A stretch of 64,000 nt of DNA from Sedimenticola selenatireducens. GTDB taxonomy: Bacteria > Pseudomonadota > Gammaproteobacteria > Chromatiales > Chromatiaceae. Location of the stretch: the NCBI RefSeq assembly GCF_007625115.1, contig NZ_VMNH01000023.1, forward strand, positions 62,001 through 126,000. Reading direction: 5' to 3'. Every line of letters begins with the position of its first letter. Positions within the stretch are counted from its first letter, which is position 1. Positions 9,673 through 17,994 of this stretch are shown here, in pieces. The notes under the pieces were generated by a model that was given only the letters and a program-made list of their open reading frames with translations, was not told where the DNA came from and searched no databases. A program made the position numbers and the translations under genes.

Positions 9673-10542
9673 TCAGCTCATCAGTTCCAGCATCTTGGCG
9701 CCGATCTCTGAAGGTGAGCGAACCGTCGCTACACCGGCCGCTTCCAGGGCAGCAAACTTGCTGTCTGCCGTCCCTTTGCCACCACTGACGATAGCGCCAG
9801 CATGTCCCATGCGCTTGCCTGGAGGTGCAGTAACACCCGCAATATAGCCCACAACAGGCTTCGTCACGTTGGCTTTGATAAAGGCGGCCGCATCTTCCTC
9901 AGCAGATCCACCGATCTCGCCCACCATCACGATACCTTCCGTCTGTGGATCTTTCTGGAACAACTCCAGACAATCGATGAAGTTCATGCCGTGGATCGGG
10001 TCACCACCAATACCGACACAGGTGCTCTGACCCAGTCCGGTTGAGGTGGTCTGGAAGACCGCTTCATAGGTCAAGGTTCCAGAACGGGATACGATACCGA
10101 TTTTACCAGGCTGGTGGATCATGCCGGGCATGATGCCAATCTTACAGGCGCCTGGGGTGATAATGCCTGGGCAATTCGGGCCAATCAGACGACTGTCGGA
10201 GTGCGCCAGTGCAGCCTTGACCTTGAGCATATCCATGACAGGAATGCCTTCAGTGATGCAAGCAATCACTTTAATGCCTGCATCGGCGGCTTCCAGGATC
10301 GCGTCTGCGGCAAAAGCGGCAGGCACGTAGATCATGGTGGCATCGGCGCCGGTCGCCTTGACGGCATCATGTACTGTATCGAAAACGGGCAGATCCAGAT
10401 GTTTCTGGCCACCTTTACCTGGGGTAACACCACCTACCATGTTAGTACCGTAGGCAATGGCCTGCTCGGTGTGGAAGGTGCCCTGCTTGCCAGTAAAACC
10501 CTGGCAGATCACTCGGGTGTTTTTATCTATGAGGATACTCAC
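9673..10542 (-). CDS. sucD: Succinyl-CoA synthetase (ligase), alpha subunit
   Basis: TCA-cycle enzyme that converts succinyl-CoA to succinate with formation of ATP or GTP. At 289 aa it equals E. coli SucD. An N-terminal CoA-binding Rossmann domain opens with [19 protein letters not shown]. The phosphorylated active-site His lies in [14 protein letters not shown] near residue 246. Conserved [11 protein letters not shown] and GDPIHG blocks are present. It follows sucC with a 66-base gap, in the normal sucC-sucD order, and ends at a strong terminator. No sucAB is adjacent. Confidence 0.97.
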   Translation of the reverse strand: MSILIDKNTRVICQGFTGKQGTFHTEQAIAYGTNMVGGVTPGKGGQKHLDLPVFDTVHDAVKATGADATMIYVPAAFAADAILEAADAGIKVIACITEGIPVMDMLKVKAALAHSDSRLIGPNCPGIITPGACKIGIMPGMIHQPGKIGIVSRSGTLTYEAVFQTTSTGLGQSTCVGIGGDPIHGMNFIDCLELFQKDPQTEGIVMVGEIGGSAEEDAAAFIKANVTKPVVGYIAGVTAPPGKRMGHAGAIVSGGKGTADSKFAALEAAGVATVRSPSEIGAKMLELMS

Positions 10543-10608
10543 AATTCTTTTCCTGTATCTGGTGATTCCGGTTTAGCGCAAATACTGCGCCGGTTCCGGT
10601 TCAAATAA

Positions 10609-11772
10609 TCAGCCCTTAGCAGCAGCAACTACTTTCTCTGCGCCTTCAGAAAGATCAGCCGCCGTGGTGATAGCAAGACCACTGTTGGCCAATAGTGCCA
10701 GGCCTTCAGCCGCCTTGGTGCCTTCCAAGCGCACCACTACCGGCACCTTGATATCGACCTCTTTCACCGCCTCGATAATGCCCTCAGCAATGAGGTCGCA
10801 GCGTACAATACCGCCAAAGATATTGACCAGTACGGCCTCAACCTTCTCGTCAGAAAGGATCAGCTTAAAGGCCTCTGCAACACGCTCAGCCGTCGTACCA
10901 CCGCCCACATCCAGGAAGTTGGCGGGTGAACCGCCTTTCAGTTGCACCAGATCCATGGTAGCCATGGCCAGACCTGCACCATTGACCATGCAACCGATGT
11001 TGCCATCCAGGGTGATGTAGTTCAGATCATGCTCAGCGGCCTTCGCCTCACGCTCATCTTCCTGGCTGATATCACGCATGGCCAGCAGATTGGGCTGACG
11101 ATACAGGGCATTGCTGTCCAGGTTGATCTTGGCGTCCAGTGCGATCAGATTGCCGGCCTTGGTCACAACCAGTGGGTTGATCTCTACCAGGCTTGCATCG
11201 CTCTGAATGAACAGGTTATAGAGGGCAAACATGAATTTCTGGAATTCACGGATTTGGGTTCCTTCCAACGCCAGCGCAAAGGCGAGCTTGCGACACTGGT
11301 AACCCTGCAGACCTGCGGCGGGATCGATACGAATAATATGCAGCTGTTCAGGCGTCTCTTCTGCCACTTCCTCAATGTTCATGCCACCGGCCTGCGAGGC
11401 CATGAACAACACCTTTTTCGATTCGCGATCAACCAAAACGCTCAGATAGAGTTCCCGGTCAATATCGGTAATAGCTTCGATCAGTAGGGTATTAATGGGC
11501 AGTCCGGGCTCGCCGGTCTGCTTAGTAACCAGCATACTGCCAAGCAGGCGATTCGCTTCGGCCTCAACCTTATCCAGACTGTCGACCAGCACCACACCAC
11601 CGACTTTGCCTCGACCACCGGCATGCACCTGGGCCTTAACCACCCAACGTCCACCACCCAGCGCCTCAGCAGCACGTCGCGCCTCTTTGACAGAGGTGAC
11701 TGGACTACCCTCCGGGACAGGAATACCCTGTTTCGCAAATAACTGTTTTGATTGATACTCGTGTAGATTCAT
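10609..11772 (-). CDS. sucC: Succinyl-CoA synthetase (ligase), beta subunit
   Basis: Nucleotide- and succinate-binding subunit of succinyl-CoA synthetase. 387 aa, matching E. coli SucC (388). It begins [20 protein letters not shown] as in the family. An ATP-grasp fold follows: [13 protein letters not shown] (about 43-55), the metal-binding LVEINPLVV near 195 and the C-terminal [16 protein letters not shown] with [10 protein letters not shown] in the alpha-subunit contact domain. First gene of the sucCD operon, divergent from a PP0621-type gene. Confidence 0.97.
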   Translation of the reverse strand: MNLHEYQSKQLFAKQGIPVPEGSPVTSVKEARRAAEALGGGRWVVKAQVHAGGRGKVGGVVLVDSLDKVEAEANRLLGSMLVTKQTGEPGLPINTLLIEAITDIDRELYLSVLVDRESKKVLFMASQAGGMNIEEVAEETPEQLHIIRIDPAAGLQGYQCRKLAFALALEGTQIREFQKFMFALYNLFIQSDASLVEINPLVVTKAGNLIALDAKINLDSNALYRQPNLLAMRDISQEDEREAKAAEHDLNYITLDGNIGCMVNGAGLAMATMDLVQLKGGSPANFLDVGGGTTAERVAEAFKLILSDEKVEAVLVNIFGGIVRCDLIAEGIIEAVKEVDIKVPVVVRLEGTKAAEGLALLANSGLAITTAADLSEGAEKVVAAAKG

Positions 11773-11789
11773 TCTCGCAACCGGTCAGC

Positions 11790-11818
11790 GTTATAAAAAG
11801 AGTGCTATTCTGGTCGAA
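11790..11818 (-). promoter_or_regulatory. Candidate sigma-70 promoter of sucCD
   Basis: On the minus strand TTCGAC (11813-11818) and TATAAC (11790-11795) are 17 bases apart. The -10 matches five of six consensus bases and lies about 20 bases before the sucC start. The -35 is weaker. Confidence 0.5.
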
Positions 11819-11865
11819 ATTGCCAAAATAAGCAAAACTAGGAAATACCCTAATAAACTAAGATT

Positions 11866-12099
11866 ATGGGCATAAGACTACTGTTTATTATTCTCACCCT
11901 CTGGGGGATTTATATTATAGTACGCAGATACTTAGCGCGCTTCAGTGAATCTGACCGCAGGCGTGAAAATAACGCCGCAGATAACATGGTTCAGTGCAAA
12001 GTATGTAACACTTACCTGCCTGAGGCCGAAGCGCTCACAAAGGATGGTGATTTTTTCTGTTCTGAGGCCCATTTGATCGCTCGCCATGATAAAGATTAG
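11866..12099 (+). CDS. PP0621 family protein
   Basis: A small 77-aa protein of the conserved PP0621 family, function unknown. It has one N-terminal transmembrane helix (about 3-20) and then a cytoplasmic tail with CKVCNTYLP and a later FFCSEAHL, which look like a small treble-clef zinc site (CxxC plus C and possibly H). In many gammaproteobacteria this gene sits immediately upstream of pilS, as it does here with a 41-base gap, so cotranscription with the pilus regulators is plausible. Confidence 0.85.
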   Translation: MGIRLLFIILTLWGIYIIVRRYLARFSESDRRRENNAADNMVQCKVCNTYLPEAEALTKDGDFFCSEAHLIARHDKD

Positions 12100-12140
12100 C
12101 CTGCGCCCCTTTCCACCTAACAAAACAAGCCAAGCCACCT

Positions 12141-13790
12141 ATGGGCCTCAATGACCCAAGACAACAGAGCCTGGAGCTCGATAGCCCCCAGACCTCGCTA
12201 TTCGGTAATGCCCCTGAGCGATCTATTCAGATCTTTTTCTACTATCGCCTGACAGTAGCTTGCCTATTGGGCCTGCTCTTTTTCAGCAAGATGGGTCCCT
12301 CACTACTGGGCCAATCTGACCCCGGACTTTACACCCTCACCGTCATCATCTATATCGGCCTGGTGGTAGCAAGTGGATTGCTGCTATACGCCTCCCCCAC
12401 CCTATCCTTGAATCAACAAGCCTTCATGATGGTGTTCGTTGATATCTGCGCCGTCACACTCCTGATGCATGCCAGCGGAGGCATCAGCACGGGTTTAGGC
12501 ATGCTACTGGCCGTATCAATCGCCTCCAGCAGCCTGATCACGCGGGGAAATTACGCGGGCCTTGAAGCCGCGCTCGCCAGCCTGTCGGTGCTTACCGAGC
12601 AGGTCTATGCGGATATGGCTCAGGCGTTCGAAACAACTGCCTATACGCAGGCCGGACTGCTTGGCACCCTGTTTTTTGCCATCGCCATTCTGGCACACGC
12701 CCTGTCCCGTCAGCTAAAAACCAGTGAGGCCCTCTCCAGCCAACGAAAACTGGATCTGGCAAACATGGAGCAGTTGAATGAGTATGTCATTCAGCACATG
12801 CTTACCGGCATTATTGTGGTCGACACCAAAAGCACCATTCGACTGATGAATGAATCGGCCTGGTATCTACTGGGCATGCCGGAATGCGGCAATGGCAGCC
12901 CCTTGGAACAGGCCTGCCATAAACTGGCCGTGCAACTCCACGAATGGGACCCTGAGCAACATAAAGCGGCGATACCTTTCAAACCGACGTCCGGGGGAAG
13001 AGAACTCACCGCAGGGTTCTCTATGCTGGGAGAGAACAATAAAGGGGGCGCGGTCATTTTTCTGGAAGATACCGCAACGGTTACCCAGCAGGCCCAGCAG
13101 ATGAAACTCGCTTCATTAGGACGGCTGACCGCCAGTATTGCCCACGAAATACGTAACCCTCTCGGCGCCATCAGCCATGCCGAACAACTGCTCAAAGAGT
13201 CACCGGATATCCCCCAGGCCGATCGTCGCCTGATCGATATCATCAGCACCAACACGAAACGGGTCAATGAGATTATCGAGAACATCCTACAGCTCTCCCG
13301 CCGAGGCCGCTCTCTCCCGAAAGAGTTTTTGCTCAAACCCTGGCTTGAACAGTTTGCGGGGGAATTGACACGTACACTGAATCTCCCTGAAGGGCACATT
13401 CACCTGCAGATCAATCCAGACAGTACACTCATTCGGACAGATCCAAGTCAATTTCGTCAGATTTTTGTTATCCTGTGCGAAAATTCAGTGCGGCACTTTG
13501 ATCGTGAAGCAGAGGCCTTGAGCATCCAGATCAGTGGTGGAATTACTCGAGAATCGGGCGGTCCCTTTGTCGATATTATTGATAATGGCCCAGGCATTGA
13601 ACCTGAAAATGCCCGGCAAATGTTCGAACCTTTTTTTACCACTCGAAATGCGGGTACGGGACTGGGGCTTTATATCGCCAAAGAGCTTTGTGAGGCCAAC
13701 CGCCTCGGACTTGATTATATTGCCATCCCCAGCGGTGGCAGCTGTTTCCGTATCACCTTTCCCGGCAGAGGCAACCAACCGGTTAGATAA
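12141..13790 (+). CDS. pilS: Two-component sensor histidine kinase PilS
   Basis: Inner-membrane kinase that controls the pilin response regulator PilR. 549 aa. Six hydrophobic helices fill about residues 30-195, the arrangement known for PilS, followed by a PAS-like sensor region (about 215-320), a HisKA domain with the phospho-accepting His in SIAHEIRNPLGAISH (about 333), and a HATPase_c domain with the N box LCENSVRHF, G1 box DIIDNGPGIEP and G2 GTGLGLYIAKEL. In Pseudomonas, PilS senses pilin abundance in the membrane. Its stop codon overlaps the pilR start by one base (TAATG), so translation is coupled. Confidence 0.95.
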   Translation: MGLNDPRQQSLELDSPQTSLFGNAPERSIQIFFYYRLTVACLLGLLFFSKMGPSLLGQSDPGLYTLTVIIYIGLVVASGLLLYASPTLSLNQQAFMMVFVDICAVTLLMHASGGISTGLGMLLAVSIASSSLITRGNYAGLEAALASLSVLTEQVYADMAQAFETTAYTQAGLLGTLFFAIAILAHALSRQLKTSEALSSQRKLDLANMEQLNEYVIQHMLTGIIVVDTKSTIRLMNESAWYLLGMPECGNGSPLEQACHKLAVQLHEWDPEQHKAAIPFKPTSGGRELTAGFSMLGENNKGGAVIFLEDTATVTQQAQQMKLASLGRLTASIAHEIRNPLGAISHAEQLLKESPDIPQADRRLIDIISTNTKRVNEIIENILQLSRRGRSLPKEFLLKPWLEQFAGELTRTLNLPEGHIHLQINPDSTLIRTDPSQFRQIFVILCENSVRHFDREAEALSIQISGGITRESGGPFVDIIDNGPGIEPENARQMFEPFFTTRNAGTGLGLYIAKELCEANRLGLDYIAIPSGGSCFRITFPGRGNQPVR

Positions 13791-15151
13791 TGAGTAATCC
13801 ACTGGCACTTATAGTAGATGACGAACCCGATATTCGTGAGCTTCTCGAGATCACCTTGGGAAGAATGAATATCGATACCCGCTCGGCTGAGGATCTGCGA
13901 GCAGCCAGAGCCCTGTTAGAGAGTGAACAGTTCGATCTCTGCCTAACTGATATGCGCCTACCAGATGGTAACGGCATTGAGCTGGTTGAAATGATCAACC
14001 AACAGTATCCTCAACTTCCTGTGGCCGTTATTACTGCCCACGGCAACATGGATTCCGCCGTTCAGGCACTCAAGGCCGGTGCCTTTGATTTCGTCTCAAA
14101 ACCCGTTGACTTGACCATGTTGCGCAAGCTGGTCGGTACCGCACTTATGCTGGAACAAGCCCCGGCTACAACAGAGAAACCCATCGCAGAAGCACAAAAA
14201 AACTCAGAACTGCTGGGGAAATCACCCGCAGCAGAGCAAATCCGCACCATGATCCGTAAACTGGCCAGAAGCCAGGCCCCTGTCTTTATCAGCGGGGAAT
14301 CAGGAACAGGTAAAGAACTGGCAGCACGGATGATCCACAAACAGGGCCCGCGTGCTGACCACAACTTTATCGCCGTCAACTGCGGTGCCATTCCTCAGGA
14401 ACTCATGGAGAGTGAATTCTTTGGGCATCTCAAAGGCAGTTTCACCGGGGCAGTGACCGACAAAGAGGGGCTGTTCCAAGCAGCCGATGGAGGCACACTC
14501 TTTTTAGATGAAGTGGCCGATCTACCCCTCAATATGCAGGTAAAGCTGCTACGCGCCATCCAGGAGAAATCCATTCGCCCCGTCGGTGCCCAGAAAGAAC
14601 TATCCGTGGATGTCCGTATCGTCAGTGCCACGCACAAAGATCTAAGCAGTCTGGTCGATCAGGGCGATTTCCGCCAAGACCTCTTCTACCGCATCAATGT
14701 CATTGAGTTGACCATACCGCCACTGAGAGCGCGCAAGGATGATATTGCTCTACTGGCCGATAAAATGCTCAGCCGCATTGCCAGTCAAGCGGGCTCTGAA
14801 AAACCCCGTATCGACCGTGACGCACTCAAGTCACTGTTTAGCTACAACTTCCCGGGCAACATTCGAGAATTAGAAAATATGCTGGAGCGTGCTGTTGCGC
14901 TCTGTGAAGGCAGCACTATCACACAGGATGATCTGTTGATTCCAAATACAACACCGACAGACAATACCCAAACCAGCACTCAAGAATTTAGCGCGGAGAC
15001 TTCACTCGATGCCCACATGGAAAAAGTGGAACGCGAACTGATCACGCAAGCACTGGAAGAGACACACTGGAACAAAACCGCCGCCGCAAAAAAATTGGGG
15101 ATATCTTTTCGAGCCCTGCGTTACAAACTCGATAAACTGGGATTAGACTAA
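13790..15151 (+). CDS. pilR: Sigma-54-dependent response regulator PilR
   Basis: NtrC-type activator of pilin transcription, 453 aa. Receiver domain (about 1-120) with LIVDDEPD acidic pair and phospho-acceptor Asp in CLTDMRLPDG. The AAA+ domain (about 138-375) shows Walker A GESGTGKE, the sigma-54 contact loop as GSFTGA (the Ser variant also found in Pseudomonas PilR) and Walker B GGTLFLDEVADLP. A Fis-type helix-turn-helix closes the protein (NKTAAAKKLGISFRALRYKL). A textbook -24/-12 promoter stands in front of pilA, the expected target, about 165 bases past its stop. Confidence 0.96.
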   Translation: MSNPLALIVDDEPDIRELLEITLGRMNIDTRSAEDLRAARALLESEQFDLCLTDMRLPDGNGIELVEMINQQYPQLPVAVITAHGNMDSAVQALKAGAFDFVSKPVDLTMLRKLVGTALMLEQAPATTEKPIAEAQKNSELLGKSPAAEQIRTMIRKLARSQAPVFISGESGTGKELAARMIHKQGPRADHNFIAVNCGAIPQELMESEFFGHLKGSFTGAVTDKEGLFQAADGGTLFLDEVADLPLNMQVKLLRAIQEKSIRPVGAQKELSVDVRIVSATHKDLSSLVDQGDFRQDLFYRINVIELTIPPLRARKDDIALLADKMLSRIASQAGSEKPRIDRDALKSLFSYNFPGNIRELENMLERAVALCEGSTITQDDLLIPNTTPTDNTQTSTQEFSAETSLDAHMEKVERELITQALEETHWNKTAAAKKLGISFRALRYKLDKLGLD

Positions 15152-15163
15152 AGAGTCATTCTT

Positions 15164-15190
15164 AAAAAGTGACAATTTACGTCACTTTTT
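15164..15190 (+). repeat. Perfect inverted repeat after pilR: terminator or PilR operator
   Basis: AAAAAGTGAC (15164-15173) and GTCACTTTTT (15181-15190) form a 10-bp perfect stem with a 7-base loop. The position 13 bases after pilR and the T5 tail suggest a terminator. The A/T-rich stem is weak for one, and the GTGAC/GTCAC core about 150 bases upstream of the pilA -24 box could instead be an activator site. Confidence 0.5.
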
Positions 15191-15316
15191 GACAAAGAGT
15201 GAAGGCTTAGCTTGAAATCCATCACACACATCGAACTACACACCACCAGCATCTTTAGAAGTAATCTCATTTAATTTCAACAAGTTAACTTTTAACCCAC
15301 CGAACTAAAGAATAGC

Positions 15317-15331
15317 TGGCACACCCCTTGC
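15317..15331 (+). promoter_or_regulatory. Sigma-54 promoter of pilA
   Basis: TGGCAC (15317-15322), five bases, then TTGC (15328-15331) matches the RpoN -24/-12 consensus exactly. It predicts a transcript start near 15343 and a leader of about 108 bases before pilA, which has GGAG seven bases before its ATG. The rest of the 299-base pilR-pilA gap holds the inverted repeat above and no other feature I can identify. Confidence 0.9.
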
Positions 15332-15450
15332 TTTATCCTTCATTAAGTAATCTGGGGCTGGCATTTGCTGAGCCGTAAGATGAAAGTGATGAAGGATTAC
15401 ACTCAGGCATTTGCCACAGAATACATAAGTTTATATTTAAGGAGTCACCC

Positions 15451-15909
15451 ATGAAAAAAGCACAGTCTGGTTTTACATTGATTGAATTAATGATCGTTGT
15501 GGCGATCATTGGTATCTTGGCGGCAATCGCGATTCCTGCCTATCAGGATTACACCATTCGATCCAGAATAACTGAAGCACTCGGCTTTGCATCTGCAGCA
15601 AAAACATCGGTTTCCGAGTGTATGCTGAGTAGTACTGCGGTAAGTAATTGCGACACCAACGCTGAAGCAGGGCTTGATACAAATACCAATATCACCTCAC
15701 CCATAGTTCAAAGCGTTACTGTTGGTGCTGGCCCCAATGCTGCCACCCAGACGACCATAACCGTCGCACTCCAGAATACGGGTAGCACTGTTGCAGACGC
15801 CCAATCTTTGGTCTTAACAGGGACACTTACCGCGAACAGTGTCACTTGGGCCTGCTCACCAAGCGCCACTACTATTAATAAGTATATACCTGCAAACTGC
15901 AGAAGCTAA
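15451..15909 (+). CDS. pilA: Type IV major pilin PilA
   Basis: Structural subunit of type IVa pili. 152 aa with a class III leader of seven residues; prepilin peptidase PilD should cut at QSG/FTLIE and methylate Phe8, and Glu12 (mature Glu5) is present. The hydrophobic helix alpha-1 covers about 8-30, ending IPAYQDYT. The globular part has four Cys (57, 67, 135, 150); 135-150 would close the C-terminal disulfide (D) loop. The protein ends CRS, so a free C-terminal Ser follows the loop, as in pilins of Pseudomonas aeruginosa that are O-glycosylated on that Ser. Driven by a sigma-54 promoter and followed by a strong terminator. Confidence 0.96.
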   Translation: MKKAQSGFTLIELMIVVAIIGILAAIAIPAYQDYTIRSRITEALGFASAAKTSVSECMLSSTAVSNCDTNAEAGLDTNTNITSPIVQSVTVGAGPNAATQTTITVALQNTGSTVADAQSLVLTGTLTANSVTWACSPSATTINKYIPANCRS

Positions 15910-15930
15910 TTACACTTCTCAGCCAACAAC

Positions 15931-15965
15931 AAAAAGCCACGCCGTTACAATGGCGTGGCTTTTTG
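15931..15965 (+). terminator. Terminator of pilA
   Basis: A 13-bp stem AAAAAGCCACGCC with GGCGTGGCTTTTT around an 8-base loop, ending in T5. It lies 21 bases after the pilA stop and immediately before the ligase gene, so the ligase is expected to receive only read-through or to have its own promoter. Confidence 0.92.
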
Positions 15966-15981
15966 GTTTACCGAGATCAGC

Positions 15982-17457
15982 ATGAGATTCAAACAGCCAA
16001 TTATTTATTTTAAACAGGCAGTTCATCTAAGCTTCTCCCATTATTCCATTGCAATTTTCTTCTGTTTCTGTCTCTTTATTGCGCTTGCCCCAAGCTTTGA
16101 TCTTATTTCATGGGCTCAGCGTTATGATGAAAAACGTATCGTTCAAGTAATACTGGTTCTTTTAGCCGCCAGCCAAATACTTTTCTCAAAACCTGGCGCA
16201 AAACATTTTCTGCGCATGCTCTTCTCTCTACCCCGCCTAAGTCGATGGGGTCTGGCTATTGTCACTTTACTCGGCCTTATTTCGTCACTAACGGCCCCAG
16301 CAATCAAATACGCCATCTTAGAGCTTGGTCTATTTATACTGCTAGTCGGCTTTTCATTTACTGTGGCACTCCTAATTCAGCGCTACAACCATATCATTAT
16401 TGGTTCCCTGTTTGTCGCAATCACTGTCAGCGCATTTTGCTATGAAATCACATTTTTCACCAGCTATATAGGCATCTTCATTCAAGGTAACCTTTTATTC
16501 TTGCCTGAACCTTTCAGTGGATTTTCAAACATACGGTTCTTCAATCAGTTCCAGATCTGGACCTTGCCACTTATCGCTTTACCCCTTTTGCTTTATCCGC
16601 GCCTTTTTGCATCTATTCGCGGTTTATTAATTATTCTCACCATAGGATGGTGGGTATTACTGTTTGCCTCACAAAGCCGTGGCGCCCAACTGGCCATCAC
16701 CCTGGCGCTTACCCTCACCCTGCTGGTATTCAGAAAGGATGCCTGGAGGCCGGTCAAGCTCACCCTGCTGACGGCCACTGCTGGCTGGCTGCTCTACCTG
16801 TTTCTGTTTTTCTATATCCCAGATCTGGAGACCAGTTCCCGCCTGGCCCAGTTGGCGGAGGATCCAGCACGTCTGCAACTCTGGCAGCAGGCGTTACGAA
16901 TGGCCACGGAAAACCCCTGGCTGGGCGTGGGGCCGATGCACTATGCCTACTATCCCAACACGATCGCCGCCCACCCCCACAATGGTTTGTTGCAGATTGC
17001 CGCCGAATGGGGCCTGCCTTCCACTGCTATCCTGGTGATCCTGGTCGGCCGGGGTAGCCTTGCCTGGCCCCGGCGTTATTTTAAAGACTCGGACGTACTG
17101 GAAAAAAAGGGCGAACTGCCGCTCTGGATTGCACTTTTTTGTTCCCTGATGGCTGGCATGGCCTACGCCTTTGTCAGTGGCGTGATCGTCATGCCACTCA
17201 GCCAGACCCTGTTTGCTGTTATCGTTGGTCTGATGCTGGGGCTCTATCACGAGACCTCCCCCACTTCTGTTGCCTCGGCACATCAGATCCTACTGCTGCG
17301 TCTGGTCGCAGGCGCGGCAATGGCAGGCCTGTTGTGGACGCTGCTGCCGGATACACTGCAGAGAATAGAAACTGACAACCTCGTACCTGCAAAAAATGTC
17401 GTGGCCTTTGGCCCCCGATTCTGGCAGGAGGGCGGGATACCGCACCCAGAACAATAG
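15982..17457 (+). CDS. O-antigen ligase/pilin O-oligosaccharyltransferase family protein (TfpO/WaaL-like)
   Basis: Polytopic inner-membrane protein, 491 aa, with about 11-12 hydrophobic helices and a large periplasmic loop containing VGPMHYAYYP and the AHPHNGLLQIAAEWG block (His331), the hallmark of Wzy_C/WaaL enzymes that move an undecaprenyl-linked glycan onto an acceptor. The gene directly after pilA, and a pilin ending in Ser, match the P. aeruginosa pilA-tfpO arrangement, so pilin glycosylation is the best inference. I use the ATG at 15982; an in-frame GTG at 15955 would lie inside the pilA terminator. The first half is A+T-rich and the second half G+C-rich, with the change near 16.65-16.68 kb. 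Confidence 0.8.
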   Translation: MRFKQPIIYFKQAVHLSFSHYSIAIFFCFCLFIALAPSFDLISWAQRYDEKRIVQVILVLLAASQILFSKPGAKHFLRMLFSLPRLSRWGLAIVTLLGLISSLTAPAIKYAILELGLFILLVGFSFTVALLIQRYNHIIIGSLFVAITVSAFCYEITFFTSYIGIFIQGNLLFLPEPFSGFSNIRFFNQFQIWTLPLIALPLLLYPRLFASIRGLLIILTIGWWVLLFASQSRGAQLAITLALTLTLLVFRKDAWRPVKLTLLTATAGWLLYLFLFFYIPDLETSSRLAQLAEDPARLQLWQQALRMATENPWLGVGPMHYAYYPNTIAAHPHNGLLQIAAEWGLPSTAILVILVGRGSLAWPRRYFKDSDVLEKKGELPLWIALFCSLMAGMAYAFVSGVIVMPLSQTLFAVIVGLMLGLYHETSPTSVASAHQILLLRLVAGAAMAGLLWTLLPDTLQRIETDNLVPAKNVVAFGPRFWQEGGIPHPEQ

Positions 17458-17525
17458 CGCGCAAGTTAGGGGAGGAACGAACCCCAACATCCTGGCACAC
17501 ACATAAACCCCGTTGGGTTCGCATT

Positions 17526-17544
17526 AGCTGTGTAGCTGTGCGCA
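17526..17544 (+). repeat. Direct repeat copy 1
   Basis: Nineteen bases identical to those at 17677-17695. The unit itself contains two copies of AGCTGTG, so it is internally repetitive. Confidence 0.8.
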
Positions 17545-17676
17545 GGCAGGACAAAAGCGCGAAGCACGTTGCACGACTGAAAGTCGTACCAGAAGGGTGA
17601 GCCAAACGAATAACCCAGTAAATTGTTGAATCCCCTGGACCCAGACCTCCACCGGGGTGACGGTGGTTCTTGGCTC

Positions 17677-17695
17677 AGCTGTGTAGCTGTGCGCA
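17677..17695 (+). repeat. Direct repeat copy 2
   Basis: Second exact copy of the 19-base unit, 151 bases after the first, in the same orientation. The bases on either side differ from those of copy 1 after one or two positions. Confidence 0.8.
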
Positions 17696-17924
17696 AGGTG
17701 TCGGAGTCAAACCAGCCACCAACAGCATCTGGCGGGTAAACAGCCAATACCTTCATAGATCATCACCATTAAAAAAACAATATGTTGTGATGTAAATGAT
17801 ATAAACAACTTGAAAAACAAGCCATAATTGGCTATTAAGATTCAAAGGGGTATAGTTTTCCGTATATATCAGTATATTCAGTATATAAAGGTAAAATATT
17901 GGTAGAAGGTGCCGATAAAATATT

Positions 17925-17951
17925 TTGCACCTGTATTTCGGACATTATAAT
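17925..17951 (+). promoter_or_regulatory. Candidate promoter of pilB
   Basis: TTGCAC (17925-17930) and a perfect TATAAT (17946-17951) with a short 15-base spacer, 44 bases before the pilB start. The -35 box lies inside an inverted pair AGGTGC...GCACCT (about 17906-17932). No -24/-12 motif is seen here, so pilB would not share PilR control with pilA. Confidence 0.45.
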
Positions 17952-17994
17952 CACCTGACCCTGACCACATCAGAACCCAGAAAACCCAATCAAG

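Larger units (their letters stand above)
17458..17760. other. Non-coding, structured stretch with a 19-bp direct repeat
   Basis: Between the ligase gene and pilB. The same 19 bases (AGCTGTGTAGCTGTGCGCA) occur at 17526-17544 and 17677-17695, offset by 151. Small hairpins lie in between or nearby: ACGACT-GAA-AGTCGT at 17574-17588, CCACCG/CGGTGG near 17650-17664, and AACCC/GGGTT near 17506-17521. G+C is higher than in the following 230 bases. No convincing gene is present: the longest minus-strand frame (96 codons) has a composition unlike a real protein. It could be a remnant of a mobile or dispersed repeat, or a structured RNA. The remainder (17761-17994) is A+T-rich and holds the pilB promoter region. 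Confidence 0.5.

Noticed and set aside
15955-15981. GTG start for the ligase gene at 15955
   Set aside because: It lies inside the descending arm of the pilA terminator and has no ribosome-binding site; the ATG at 15982 begins the hydrophobic protein properly.
17466-17756. A 96-codon minus-strand frame in the pilB upstream region
   Set aside because: Translation is rich in Ser, Trp, Cys and Pro, covers both copies of the direct repeat, and has no recognisable domain; better explained as non-coding repeat DNA.
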